Source of the DNA: JANNNF01 sp040385825
Lineage (GTDB): Bacteria; Pseudomonadota; Alphaproteobacteria; Rhodobacterales; Rhodobacteraceae
Length of the DNA stretch: 64,000 nt
Assembly (NCBI GenBank): GCA_040385825.1
Contig: JAZKGQ010000006.1
Coordinates: 248,001 to 312,000 of the forward strand
Direction of reading: 5' to 3'
Part shown: piece by piece, positions 20,596 to 27,611 of the stretch
Position numbering within the stretch: position 1 is the first letter of the stretch
How the letters are laid out: each line of letters opens with the position of its first letter
Notes under the pieces: model-generated
The model's database searches: none
What the model saw: the letters and a program-made list of their open reading frames with translations, nothing else
Told to the model about the DNA's origin: nothing
Position numbers and translations under genes: made by a program

Positions 20596-21888
20596 GTGGT
20601 CGATATTGCAACGCGGGTCTGGAACCATAAATGGAAGATCGACCCGATCGTGCGGTCCCTGATCGACACGGACTTTTACAAACTGCTGATGTGCCAGTCG
20701 ATTTTCCGCAACAAGCCGGAAACGACCGTCACCTTCAGCCTGATCAACCGCTCGAGGACCATCCGCCTTGCCGACCTGATCGACGAAGGCGAATTGCGCG
20801 AACAACTGGATCATGTGCGGTCGCTGAGCCTGACGCGCGGCGAAAGCACCTGGCTGCGCGGCAACACGTTCTACGGCAAACGCCAGATGTTCCGCCCCGA
20901 TTTCATGGAATGGTTTGAAGGGTTGCGCCTGCCGCCCTATCATCTGGAAAAGGTCGACGGGCAGTATGAACTGACCTTTGAAGGCAAATGGCCCGAGGTC
21001 ATGCTGTGGGAAATTCCCGCCCTTGCCGTGCTGATGGAAATGCGGTCGCGCGTCGTGCTGGAAAGGATGGGGCGGTTCGAGCTGGAGGTGCTGTACGCCC
21101 GCGCGATGACCAAGCTGTGGGAAAAGATCGAACGGCTGCGCGGGATAGATGGCTTGCGCATCGCCGATTTCGGCACCCGCCGCCGCCACAGCTTCCTCTG
21201 GCAGGACTGGGCGGTGCAGGCGATGCAGGAAGGGTTGGAGGGAAAGTTCACCGGCACCTCGAACTGCCTGATCGCCATGCGGCGTGAATTGGAGGCGATC
21301 GGTACCAACGCGCATGAATTGCCGATGGTCTATTCGGCGCTGGCGGAAACCGACGCCGAACTGGCGCAGGCCCCCTATCAGGTGCTGGCCGACTGGCACG
21401 AAGAACACGACGGCAACCTGCGCATCATGCTGCCCGATACCTATGGCACCACCGGGTTTCTGGCCAATGCGCCCGACTGGCTGGCAAGCTGGACCGGCAT
21501 CCGCATCGACAGCGGTGATCCGGCTGTGGGCGCGGAAACCGCGATCAGATGGTGGGCCTCGCGCGGTGAAGACCCGACACAAAAGCTGGTCATCTTCTCG
21601 GACGGGCTGGACGTGGCCAAGATCGAGGAATTGCACCGCCAGTTCCGGGGCCGGGTCAAGGTGTCCTTCGGCTGGGGCACCATGCTGACCAATGACTTCC
21701 GTGGGCTGGTGCCGGAAGATGGGCTTGCGCCCTTCAGTCTGGTCTGCAAGGCGGTATCGGCCAACGGGCGGCCCACGGTCAAACTGTCGGACAACCCGAA
21801 CAAGGCTTTGGGGCCTGCCGGGGAAATCGAACGCTACAAGCGGGTGTTCGGGGTGGGCGCACAGGCGGCGATGGATGTGGTTGTCTAA
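20596..21888 (+). CDS. pncB: Nicotinate phosphoribosyltransferase
   Basis: This 430-residue cytoplasmic enzyme joins nicotinic acid to PRPP (ATP-stimulated), making nicotinate mononucleotide, the step after PncA. Family motifs: SLIDTDFYKLLMCQSIF at the N-terminus, the central DFGTRRRHSF loop with its autophosphorylated-type His region, the TGTSN-like GTSNCLIA, and IRIDSGDP / VIFSDGLD / GWGTMLTND for phosphoribosyl binding. The start is GTG at 20596, 3 bases after the pncA stop, with AAGGAG just upstream. The length fits the family. It is followed by a nested inverted repeat rather than a simple terminator. Confidence 0.95.
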   Translation: MVDIATRVWNHKWKIDPIVRSLIDTDFYKLLMCQSIFRNKPETTVTFSLINRSRTIRLADLIDEGELREQLDHVRSLSLTRGESTWLRGNTFYGKRQMFRPDFMEWFEGLRLPPYHLEKVDGQYELTFEGKWPEVMLWEIPALAVLMEMRSRVVLERMGRFELEVLYARAMTKLWEKIERLRGIDGLRIADFGTRRRHSFLWQDWAVQAMQEGLEGKFTGTSNCLIAMRRELEAIGTNAHELPMVYSALAETDAELAQAPYQVLADWHEEHDGNLRIMLPDTYGTTGFLANAPDWLASWTGIRIDSGDPAVGAETAIRWWASRGEDPTQKLVIFSDGLDVAKIEELHRQFRGRVKVSFGWGTMLTNDFRGLVPEDGLAPFSLVCKAVSANGRPTVKLSDNPNKALGPAGEIERYKRVFGVGAQAAMDVVV

Positions 21889-21890
21889 AC

Positions 21891-21983
21891 CGGTTCAGGT
21901 TTTCACCCAAACAAGAAACATCGGAAAACGCGTTCGAGTGAGACGAGAGGCAGCGATTTCCGATTCCTCCGAGACCTGAACCG
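21891..21983. repeat. Nested inverted repeat between pncB and arfB
   Basis: The outer arms CGGTTCAGGT (21891-21900) and ACCTGAACCG (21974-21983) are perfect complements. The inner arms ATCGGAAA (21920-21927) and TTTCCGAT (21956-21963) are too. The whole 93-base gap between the convergent genes can fold into one long interrupted stem-loop. It may act as a bidirectional terminator or be a small repeat element. Confidence 0.5.
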
Positions 21984-22406
21984 CTATTCCTCATCCCCCG
22001 GTTTGCCGCGCAGCGATTTCACCTCGCCGCGCTGCACCTTGGCCGCGATCCGGCGTTTCTGGCTGCCGTAGGTGGGTTTGGTGGCGATCCGGCGTTTCGG
22101 GGCCACCAGTGCCGCGCGGATCAGTTCCACCAGCCGTTCGCGGGCGATCTCGCGGTTGCGGGCCTGGCTGCGGGTGTCTTCGACCTGCAACACGATCGCG
22201 CCCTCGGTCGTCCAGCGCCGCCCGGCCAGCTTGCGCAACCGCGCCTTGACGCCGGGGCCAAGGTTTGGCGACCGGTCGGCCTCGAACCGCAATTCGACCG
22301 CTGTGGACACCTTGTTGACGTTCTGCCCGCCGGGGCCGGAGGCGCGCATGAAGCTTTCGGTCAGTTCCCAGTCGGCGATGCTCAGGGTTTCGGTGACATG
22401 CAGCAT
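21984..22406 (-). CDS. arfB: Alternative ribosome-rescue factor / peptidyl-tRNA hydrolase ArfB
   Basis: This 140-residue protein is ArfB (YaeJ/ICT1 type). It releases nascent chains from ribosomes stalled without a stop codon by hydrolysing the peptidyl-tRNA ester. The catalytic GGQ motif lies at residues 26-28 within SGPGGQNVNKVST. The basic C-terminal tail (KRRIATKPTYGSQKRRIAAK, then KSLRGK) is the segment that enters the empty mRNA channel. The length is exactly that of the family. ATG 22406 was chosen by alignment with the usual N-terminus; the upstream frame is longer but lacks family similarity. It is convergent with pncB. Confidence 0.95.
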   Translation of the reverse strand: MLHVTETLSIADWELTESFMRASGPGGQNVNKVSTAVELRFEADRSPNLGPGVKARLRKLAGRRWTTEGAIVLQVEDTRSQARNREIARERLVELIRAALVAPKRRIATKPTYGSQKRRIAAKVQRGEVKSLRGKPGDEE

Positions 22407-22427
22407 GTGAACAACGCAATCCGGTGG

Positions 22428-22467
22428 TGAAAAAGAGAAAGGGTTGCCGGTGTGCGGCAACCCTTTC
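22428..22467 (-). terminator. Rho-independent terminator on the minus strand
   Basis: A 13-bp perfect stem (arms 22437-22449 and 22455-22467, GAAAGGGTTGCCG and complement) has a 5-base loop. It is followed on the minus strand by a T-rich run. It ends transcription coming from the queuosine transporter side or from a small transcript in the gap before it. Confidence 0.75.
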
Positions 22468-22490
22468 CGAGCTTAAAGGAGATGGGCCAG

Positions 22491-22609
22491 TTAGGCATCA
22501 TCCCAATCGCAGGTTTTGTTCGCCAGAGGTCTGCCTCTAGAAAACACCCCCCGCGACTGTCCCGACACAACTCTCCAACATCACTCTAGACACTGGATCA
22601 CCTCCTTTC
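22491..22609 (-). other. Possible leader peptide/small transcript with near-perfect extended Shine-Dalgarno
   Basis: This lies in the 258-base gap 22407-22664. The minus strand has GAAAGGAGGTGATCC (22609-22595), complementary to the 3' tail of 16S rRNA, followed 7 bases after GGAGG by GTG (22593). That opens an 18-codon frame ending in TAG at 22537. A second 18-codon frame (GTG 22547 to TAA 22491, ending CDWDDA) overlaps it. Removing one G from the G-run between them would fuse the two into about 33 codons. Whether a peptide is made is unknown. Confidence 0.25.
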
Positions 22610-22664
22610 AAATTGGTTGCCGATACCCAGAAGGTGACACAGATTTTGTGTTTGTCAAAAGTTT

Positions 22665-23294
22665 TTACGCAACCCCTGTGGTCAACTTTCTGACAATGAT
22701 GCGGAAAGGCACTAGCGCTGCAAGAGCAAGCCCAATTTTCACGCACCAGTCGGCCACGGCCAGCGAAACCCAGTAGGGAACCTGCGGCCCAAGGCCCAGA
22801 AGCGGGCCGGGGGCGGTGGCCCAGGATACGTCTGTGCCCGGATCCAGCGGGATCAGCAGCGCCGAAAACGCGGTGGTAAAGAAGATCGCCGTATCAAGGC
22901 TGGACCCGACAAGGGTTGAAATCAGCGGTGCCTGCCACCAGCCGCCGCTGCGATAGCGGTCGAACACCGCCACATCCAGCATCTGCGCCACCAGAAAGGC
23001 CAGACCGGACCCGACGGCAATGCGCAAGGTGACCAGCGGGCCGAATTCGCCGATGATCTGCGTGCCGATCAGCGAACAGACAAGGCCGGTGGCAAAGCCC
23101 GCCAGCACCACGCGGCGGGCGGCGGCGGCCCCTTGCAGACGGTTGGTCAGGTCGGTGACCAGAAACGCAAACGGGTAGGTCAGGGCACCCCAGGTCAGCC
23201 AGCCGCCGAGCGGGTACTGCACAAGGATGTTCGAGGCCACCACGATGATGGCCATGGCAATGATGCCGGGCAGAAGTCTGTACATGTTTTGCAT
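22665..23294 (-). CDS. Queuosine precursor transporter (YhhQ family)
   Basis: This protein of about 209 residues is a predicted inner-membrane transporter of the YhhQ/COG1738 family, which imports queuosine precursors (preQ0/preQ1) for tRNA modification. About six hydrophobic segments are visible, beginning LLPGIIAMAIIVVASNILV. The family signature is WGALTYPFAFLVTDLTNR, and a later conserved segment is GSSLDTAIFFTTAF. ATG 23294 is used; ATG 23285 is an alternative, and both have weak ribosome-binding sites. No other queuosine gene is in the window. No preQ1 riboswitch could be recognised upstream. It lies just downstream of the esterase-like gene on the same strand, 74 bases apart, and may belong to that operon. 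Confidence 0.88.
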   Translation of the reverse strand: MQNMYRLLPGIIAMAIIVVASNILVQYPLGGWLTWGALTYPFAFLVTDLTNRLQGAAAARRVVLAGFATGLVCSLIGTQIIGEFGPLVTLRIAVGSGLAFLVAQMLDVAVFDRYRSGGWWQAPLISTLVGSSLDTAIFFTTAFSALLIPLDPGTDVSWATAPGPLLGLGPQVPYWVSLAVADWCVKIGLALAALVPFRIIVRKLTTGVA

Positions 23295-23368
23295 CCGTTT
23301 TTTACAAGGTCGCGGAGACTTGGCCCCACCATGGGGACGGGGCGGGATAGCGCCCCCGCTGTCTGGCG

Positions 23369-24307
23369 TCAACTGCCTTGGGCAAAGCGGTATTCGACAA
23401 TCTCGGTGCGCTGGAACATGCGGAAATTGTCATCGGCAATCAGGGTCAGCCGCAAGGCCCCGCTGTCGTCTTGCCAGACCGACATGCCTTCCAGATTGTC
23501 ATGCAGACCGACCGGGCTTTCCAGCAGGGTCACGGGCTGCGTCAATGCGGTGGAGGTCATGGCAAAACTGCGCACGCGGCTGCCAAAGCCCGCCAGACCG
23601 TGAAACGCCCGCTCCAGCACATACAGCCGCCCATCCGGGCCTATATCTGCCGACACCGGCAGATAGGCGCCGCTGCGCGGCAGATCGAACGGCTGTTCCC
23701 AGACGCCGTTGCGAAAGCGGAACACGGGGAAATCCGGCTCGTCCTCGGTGCCGCTGTAGCGCGAGAACACCCCGCCCTTGGCCGGCGCCGTCCGTTCCGG
23801 GATGACATAGACCGCGCCGTCGCCGCCGACCGCCACGGATTCAAAACCCGCATTGCGCGGAAAGCGGCGAAAGGCCTCCGGGGTGGGCAGGTTCCGGGCG
23901 GCCCCGGTCAGCACGTCATATTGCAAGACGCGCGCCGCGGTTTCAAACGACACATAGAACCGGCCATCCGGGGCCAGTGCCAGACCTTCGCTGTCGCTGC
24001 GCGGCACGCTCAGCGGTTTGACCCCGTCGGTGGTCAGCAGGGTGATCCGTCCGGTGGTCGCCCCGGTGATCACCCCCTGCGCATCGCGGGTCAGCGTCCC
24101 CTCGACAAAGGCCCCGCGGTCCGACAGCGCGACAAAACGGGTGGCGTCGCGCATCTCTATGGCGGAAAATCCGCCAAAGCGGGGCTGGTCATCGCGCCAG
24201 GCAAAACTTGCCAGATAACCGGCGGGCGGTTTGGGGCTGGCGCTGCCTTGCAGGCCAGCCGCCAGCAGCACCCCCGCCGCTATTCCGAAGACAGAACGGC
24301 GCGGCAT
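23369..24307 (-). CDS. Esterase-like activity of phytase family protein
   Basis: This 312-residue exported protein starts with a signal peptide (basic MPRRSVFG, hydrophobic IAAGVLLAAGLQGSA). The mature part reads as a beta-propeller of the phytase-like/'esterase-like activity' family: FGGFSAIEM, RFVALSDRG, SVPRSDSEGLALAPDGRFYVSFE, NAGFESVAVGGDGAVYVI, DIGPDGRLYVLER and DNLEGMSVWQD. The substrate is unknown. The start ATG 24307 lies inside the end of mepA (28-base overlap), so it is translationally linked as the third gene of MFS-mepA-this gene. The periplasmic location agrees with the murein enzyme next to it. Confidence 0.85.
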   Translation of the reverse strand: MPRRSVFGIAAGVLLAAGLQGSASPKPPAGYLASFAWRDDQPRFGGFSAIEMRDATRFVALSDRGAFVEGTLTRDAQGVITGATTGRITLLTTDGVKPLSVPRSDSEGLALAPDGRFYVSFETAARVLQYDVLTGAARNLPTPEAFRRFPRNAGFESVAVGGDGAVYVIPERTAPAKGGVFSRYSGTEDEPDFPVFRFRNGVWEQPFDLPRSGAYLPVSADIGPDGRLYVLERAFHGLAGFGSRVRSFAMTSTALTQPVTLLESPVGLHDNLEGMSVWQDDSGALRLTLIADDNFRMFQRTEIVEYRFAQGS

Positions 24308-25167
24308 TGATCGGGCAGATCGGCCATGGTGAATTCCCGTGGCGTCTTCTCGCGCTTGGCGGGTTTTGACGGCTTTTTCGTTGGTTTTGGCGGATTCAGA
24401 TAATCCGTGACCCACCATGTCAGGGTGGAATCACACCCGTTGCCCCCCTTGGACAGTTCCGCGACCGTCGGTTTCTGTGTCTGGCACAGCCTGGCCCCCT
24501 TGGGGCATTTCAGCCGCACATGGAAATGGCTTTCATGCCCCGCCACCGGGCGCAGTTTCTGAAGCCAGCCCTTGTCGGCGGCCTTTGCAGTCTTGCAAAT
24601 CTCCAGCTTGACGGCCGCGGCGACAAAGATCCGGTCCACCCGGTCATCCGAGGCCGCAGCCTTCAGAACCTCGCGGTGACTGCGGGTCCAGCCCTTGGTA
24701 ACAGACCGCTGATCATCGGACCGCACCACCAGCGATGAAATGGCCTCTCTTTCCCTGACAGACAGGGACAGGCTGCGCGGCGGCAGCATCCAGACATCGA
24801 CATCCAGACCGATCTGGTGGCTGGCATGGCCAGAGGTCATCGGGCCACCGCGCGGCTGGCTCATGTCGCCGATGTACAGCCCGCCCCAGCCGATCTGTTG
24901 CGCCGACCGGCTGAGGTCTTGCAAGTACCCCACCAGAACCGGCTGTCCGAAATTGCGGCCGCGTGACAGGCGCATGGCCTGCCAGCTTGGCCCGGACTCG
25001 GGCAGTTCCACCATGCCCGCACCACAGCCGCGCGCATAGCTGCCCACCGGCATCGGCGCCTGCTGGGACGGTATGGAATGGGCGCCGAACAGCTTGTTCG
25101 CCAGCTTTTCGGCCTGCACCGGCAGGGGCAGCGCCAAGAGCGCCGCAAGACATGCAAAACGGATCAT
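24280..25167 (-). CDS. mepA: Penicillin-insensitive murein DD-endopeptidase MepA
   Basis: This 295-residue periplasmic zinc peptidase cuts the D-Ala-mDAP cross-links of peptidoglycan and is not inhibited by penicillin. A signal peptide ends at VQA-EKL (about residue 19). LAS-family metal motifs are visible: SGHASHQIGLDVDVW (H117/D124 region, with H114) and GHESHFHVRLKCP (H211 and H214/H216). Cys residues at 48, 191, 221 and beyond probably form disulfides. The C-terminus has a lysine/proline-rich extension of about 35 residues. The start at 25167 overlaps the upstream transporter stop in an ATGA, showing coupling. Confidence 0.93.
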   Translation of the reverse strand: MIRFACLAALLALPLPVQAEKLANKLFGAHSIPSQQAPMPVGSYARGCGAGMVELPESGPSWQAMRLSRGRNFGQPVLVGYLQDLSRSAQQIGWGGLYIGDMSQPRGGPMTSGHASHQIGLDVDVWMLPPRSLSLSVREREAISSLVVRSDDQRSVTKGWTRSHREVLKAAASDDRVDRIFVAAAVKLEICKTAKAADKGWLQKLRPVAGHESHFHVRLKCPKGARLCQTQKPTVAELSKGGNGCDSTLTWWVTDYLNPPKPTKKPSKPAKREKTPREFTMADLPDQCRAVLSSE

Positions 25168-26531
25168 GTAACGGCCTGCTCTCCTTTGGGTTTTACCCAG
25201 ATTAGCAGAACCAGCCCGATCAGGAACAGCGCGATCAGCGGCGAAATGCCGATGCGCTGCGATCCGCTTATGGTGGTGATCAGCGCGATCAGGGCGGGCG
25301 ACATGAAACTGGCCACCTTGCCCGACAGCGCGAACAACCCGAAGGCCTGCGTGGCGGTATCGGGCGTGGTGTGGCGCACCATCATGGTGCGGCTGGCCGC
25401 CTGCAACGCGCCCCCGGCGGCCCCGATCAGCGCCCCGCAGGCAAAGAAGATCTGGTCCGGCATCGACGAGGCCGAATCCAGCGCGATGCCCCAGATGCTG
25501 TCGCGCGTCATGCCGACGATGATCAGGCAGACAAGGATCAGCACCAGAATGCACAGCACGATCACCGGCTTGGGGCCATATTTCCGGTCTGCCCGCCCGC
25601 CGATCCAGCTTGCAATGATCGCAGCCCCTGCCCCCACAATGCCGAACACCCCGATCTGGATGATCGACCAGCCCAGCACCCCCGACGCATAGACCCCGCC
25701 AAACCCGTACAGCGCATTCAGCGCGTCCCGGTAAAACAGCGAGGACATGAGGTAGGCCGCAAGGCTGCGCCGGAAAGTCAGGCTTTTGATCAGATCAAAC
25801 AGACTGGCGATGGCGGATGCCACATGCAGGGGCCGCGCCTCTATCCTTGGCTCGCGCACCCACAGGAAAAACGGGGTCATGAACACCGCAAACCAGATGG
25901 CGGTGAACGGCCCGACGGCGCGGGTGCCCTCGCGGGCTTCGGCGTCCAGCCCGAACAGCGGGTCGATGCCAAGCAGGGTCTTGCCGGTGGTCGGGCTTTC
26001 GGCAAACAGCAGCAGCATCAGCACCAGCGCCAGCAACCCGCCCAGATAGCCGAAGGCAAACCCCGACCCCGAAATCGCGCCCAGATCATCATGGTCCGAC
26101 AGCGAGGGCATCAGCGCGTTGGTAAAGATCGTCGCAAATTCCATCCCGATGAAGCCAAGGCTGAAGAATGCCACCGCCCAGAACAGGCTGGTCAGCCCCG
26201 GCTCCACATACCAAAGGGCGGCAGACCCCACGATGTAAAAGGCCGAAAAGAACCACACCCAGACCAGCCGCCGCCCGGTGCCATCGGCAATCGCCCCTAG
26301 GATCGGGGCCAGCAGCGCAACCGAAATGGACGCAATCGCCAGACCCCAGCCCCAATAGGCCTGCGCCGCCGCCGCCGCCGCATCGGCCTCCAACCCCTGC
26401 CCCATGTAGTATTCACGGGCCACCTCGGCGAAGTAGGGGCCGAAGATGAAGGTCAGCAGCAGGGTGTTGTAGGGTTGGCTGGCCCAGTCGAAAAAGTACC
26501 AGCCCCAGATGCGCTTGCGTGCCGAAATCAT
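25164..26531 (-). CDS. MFS transporter, UMF/Atg22-like family
   Basis: This 455-residue inner-membrane protein has about 12 hydrophobic segments. It starts with the family-typical WGWYFFDWASQPYNTLLLTFIFGPYF. The MFS loop-2 type motif is GAIADGTGRR, and a second copy is GGRADRKYGPKP after the sixth segment, with a cytoplasmic linker around residues 190-230. The Atg22/UMF22 group contains vacuolar amino acid effluxers in yeast; bacterial members are often next to cell-wall recycling genes. Because the next gene is mepA, export or uptake of peptidoglycan-derived amino acids or peptides is a reasonable but unproven idea. It is the first gene of a three-gene operon. Confidence 0.88.
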   Translation of the reverse strand: MISARKRIWGWYFFDWASQPYNTLLLTFIFGPYFAEVAREYYMGQGLEADAAAAAAQAYWGWGLAIASISVALLAPILGAIADGTGRRLVWVWFFSAFYIVGSAALWYVEPGLTSLFWAVAFFSLGFIGMEFATIFTNALMPSLSDHDDLGAISGSGFAFGYLGGLLALVLMLLLFAESPTTGKTLLGIDPLFGLDAEAREGTRAVGPFTAIWFAVFMTPFFLWVREPRIEARPLHVASAIASLFDLIKSLTFRRSLAAYLMSSLFYRDALNALYGFGGVYASGVLGWSIIQIGVFGIVGAGAAIIASWIGGRADRKYGPKPVIVLCILVLILVCLIIVGMTRDSIWGIALDSASSMPDQIFFACGALIGAAGGALQAASRTMMVRHTTPDTATQAFGLFALSGKVASFMSPALIALITTISGSQRIGISPLIALFLIGLVLLIWVKPKGEQAVT

Positions 26532-26597
26532 GCCCTAGCCCCCGTTTTTCGTTGCCCGCAGTCAAGCCTGAAAAACCGGGGCCGCGCAAGCGCGGGC

Positions 26598-27128
26598 TTA
26601 GGCGACCGGAGGCCAGGGCCGCTGTGCATCCGCCGCGATCCAGGCCTGTACCCAATCGGGCAGCGGCGGGCTGATCTCGGACACGCCAAGGGCGCGGGCC
26701 ATCTCGGCGGGGGGGATGATGCCTGCGCGTGATGTGACCGCCGACCGGATCAACACTTGCGAGGTACACTCGCCGCGGTTCCACATGCTTTGATCCATGT
26801 ACAAAAACCGCCCGTCCCACCCCAGACAGCGGGTCCGCATTTCCACCCGGTCGAACAACCGCACCCGGCGGCGATAGCGGGTGGTGTTCCCGGCGACCGT
26901 CATGCTCCACCCCCTGGCCTTCAGCACCCGGTGCAGCCCGGTGCGCTGGCCCAAGGGAATCCGGCCCAGATCATACAGCGTCAGCGTGCGGCCGTTGTTC
27001 AGCTCGCGCCAGGGGTCAATGTCCTGCGGCCAGCAGCGGTGATGGCTGACATGAGTGTCGAAAATGCCGAGCGGCGGCGCCGCCCGGAATTTGTGCAGTT
27101 CCTTGAACATGCGGACATAAGGGTACAT
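26598..27128 (-). CDS. Acyl-CoA thioesterase-like hotdog-fold protein (THEM6-like)
   Basis: This 176-residue protein of the 4HBT/hotdog superfamily is probably a cytoplasmic thioesterase. The typical start of the fold is HHRCWPQDIDPWRELNNGRTLTLYDLGR (the D-x-D...NN...YDLGR pattern around residues 33-55), followed by a beta sheet with NTTRYRRRVRLFDRVEMRTRCLGWDGRF. The start at 27128 has CGGAGG 5 bases upstream. The substrate is not predictable from the sequence. It is divergent from yggT. A much longer open frame on this strand, continuing to 29729 over recQ, is a shadow. Confidence 0.8.
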   Translation of the reverse strand: MYPYVRMFKELHKFRAAPPLGIFDTHVSHHRCWPQDIDPWRELNNGRTLTLYDLGRIPLGQRTGLHRVLKARGWSMTVAGNTTRYRRRVRLFDRVEMRTRCLGWDGRFLYMDQSMWNRGECTSQVLIRSAVTSRAGIIPPAEMARALGVSEISPPLPDWVQAWIAADAQRPWPPVA

Positions 27129-27260
27129 CGCGGCCTCCGGTTTGGCATTTCCCTGCCGTGCGCCGCCCCCCTGGTCAAGCAAAACGCTGCGGAAGCCATT
27201 GCCCTTTGACCCCTTGGGCGTTACCTCTGACACAACAGATGGTAGCCGAGGCCCAGATAC

Positions 27261-27548
27261 ATGCAATCCCTCTTCCAAATTCTGATGCTGCTGCTGGATG
27301 TGGCCCAGTTCATCGTGCTGGCGCATATCATCATGAGCTGGCTGATCAACTTTGCCGTGCTGAACACGCGCCAGCCTTTGGTCGCGCAAATCTGGAACGC
27401 GCTGAACCGCACGCTGGAACCTTTGTACGCGCGTGTGCGGTCGTTCCTGCCGCAGATGTCGGGCATCGATTTTGCGCCGCTGATCGTGCTGCTGGTGATC
27501 TACGGGTTGAAGATCGTGCTGCAGAACAACGCCGCCGCGTTCTTCTGA
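27261..27548 (+). CDS. YggT family membrane protein
   Basis: This 95-residue inner-membrane protein has two hydrophobic segments (LMLLLDVAQFIVLAHIIMSW and LIVLLVIYGLKIVL) flanking the conserved cytoplasmic-side stretch NALNRTLEPLYARVRSFLPQ. This is the diagnostic YggT (YlmG) core, R-x-L-x-P followed by IDFAPLIVLL. Related proteins take part in cell-envelope organisation or division in other organisms; the molecular role is not settled. It is located 63 bases upstream of recQ on the same strand. Confidence 0.9.
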   Translation: MQSLFQILMLLLDVAQFIVLAHIIMSWLINFAVLNTRQPLVAQIWNALNRTLEPLYARVRSFLPQMSGIDFAPLIVLLVIYGLKIVLQNNAAAFF

Positions 27549-27611
27549 CCTTGCCGCTTTTCTGACCGCTGCCGGGGCAATCTGCCCGCCGTTCCTGTTG
27601 CAAAGGCCAAG

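Noticed and set aside
22593..22609. Sequence identical to the 3' tail of 16S rRNA on the + strand
   Set aside because: Only 17 bases match and no rRNA sequence precedes them. It is better read as an extended Shine-Dalgarno on the minus strand.
23285..23345. preQ1 riboswitch upstream of the queuosine-precursor transporter
   Set aside because: The A-run before the start is suggestive, but the conserved stem, C-rich loop and pairing to the tail could not be found.
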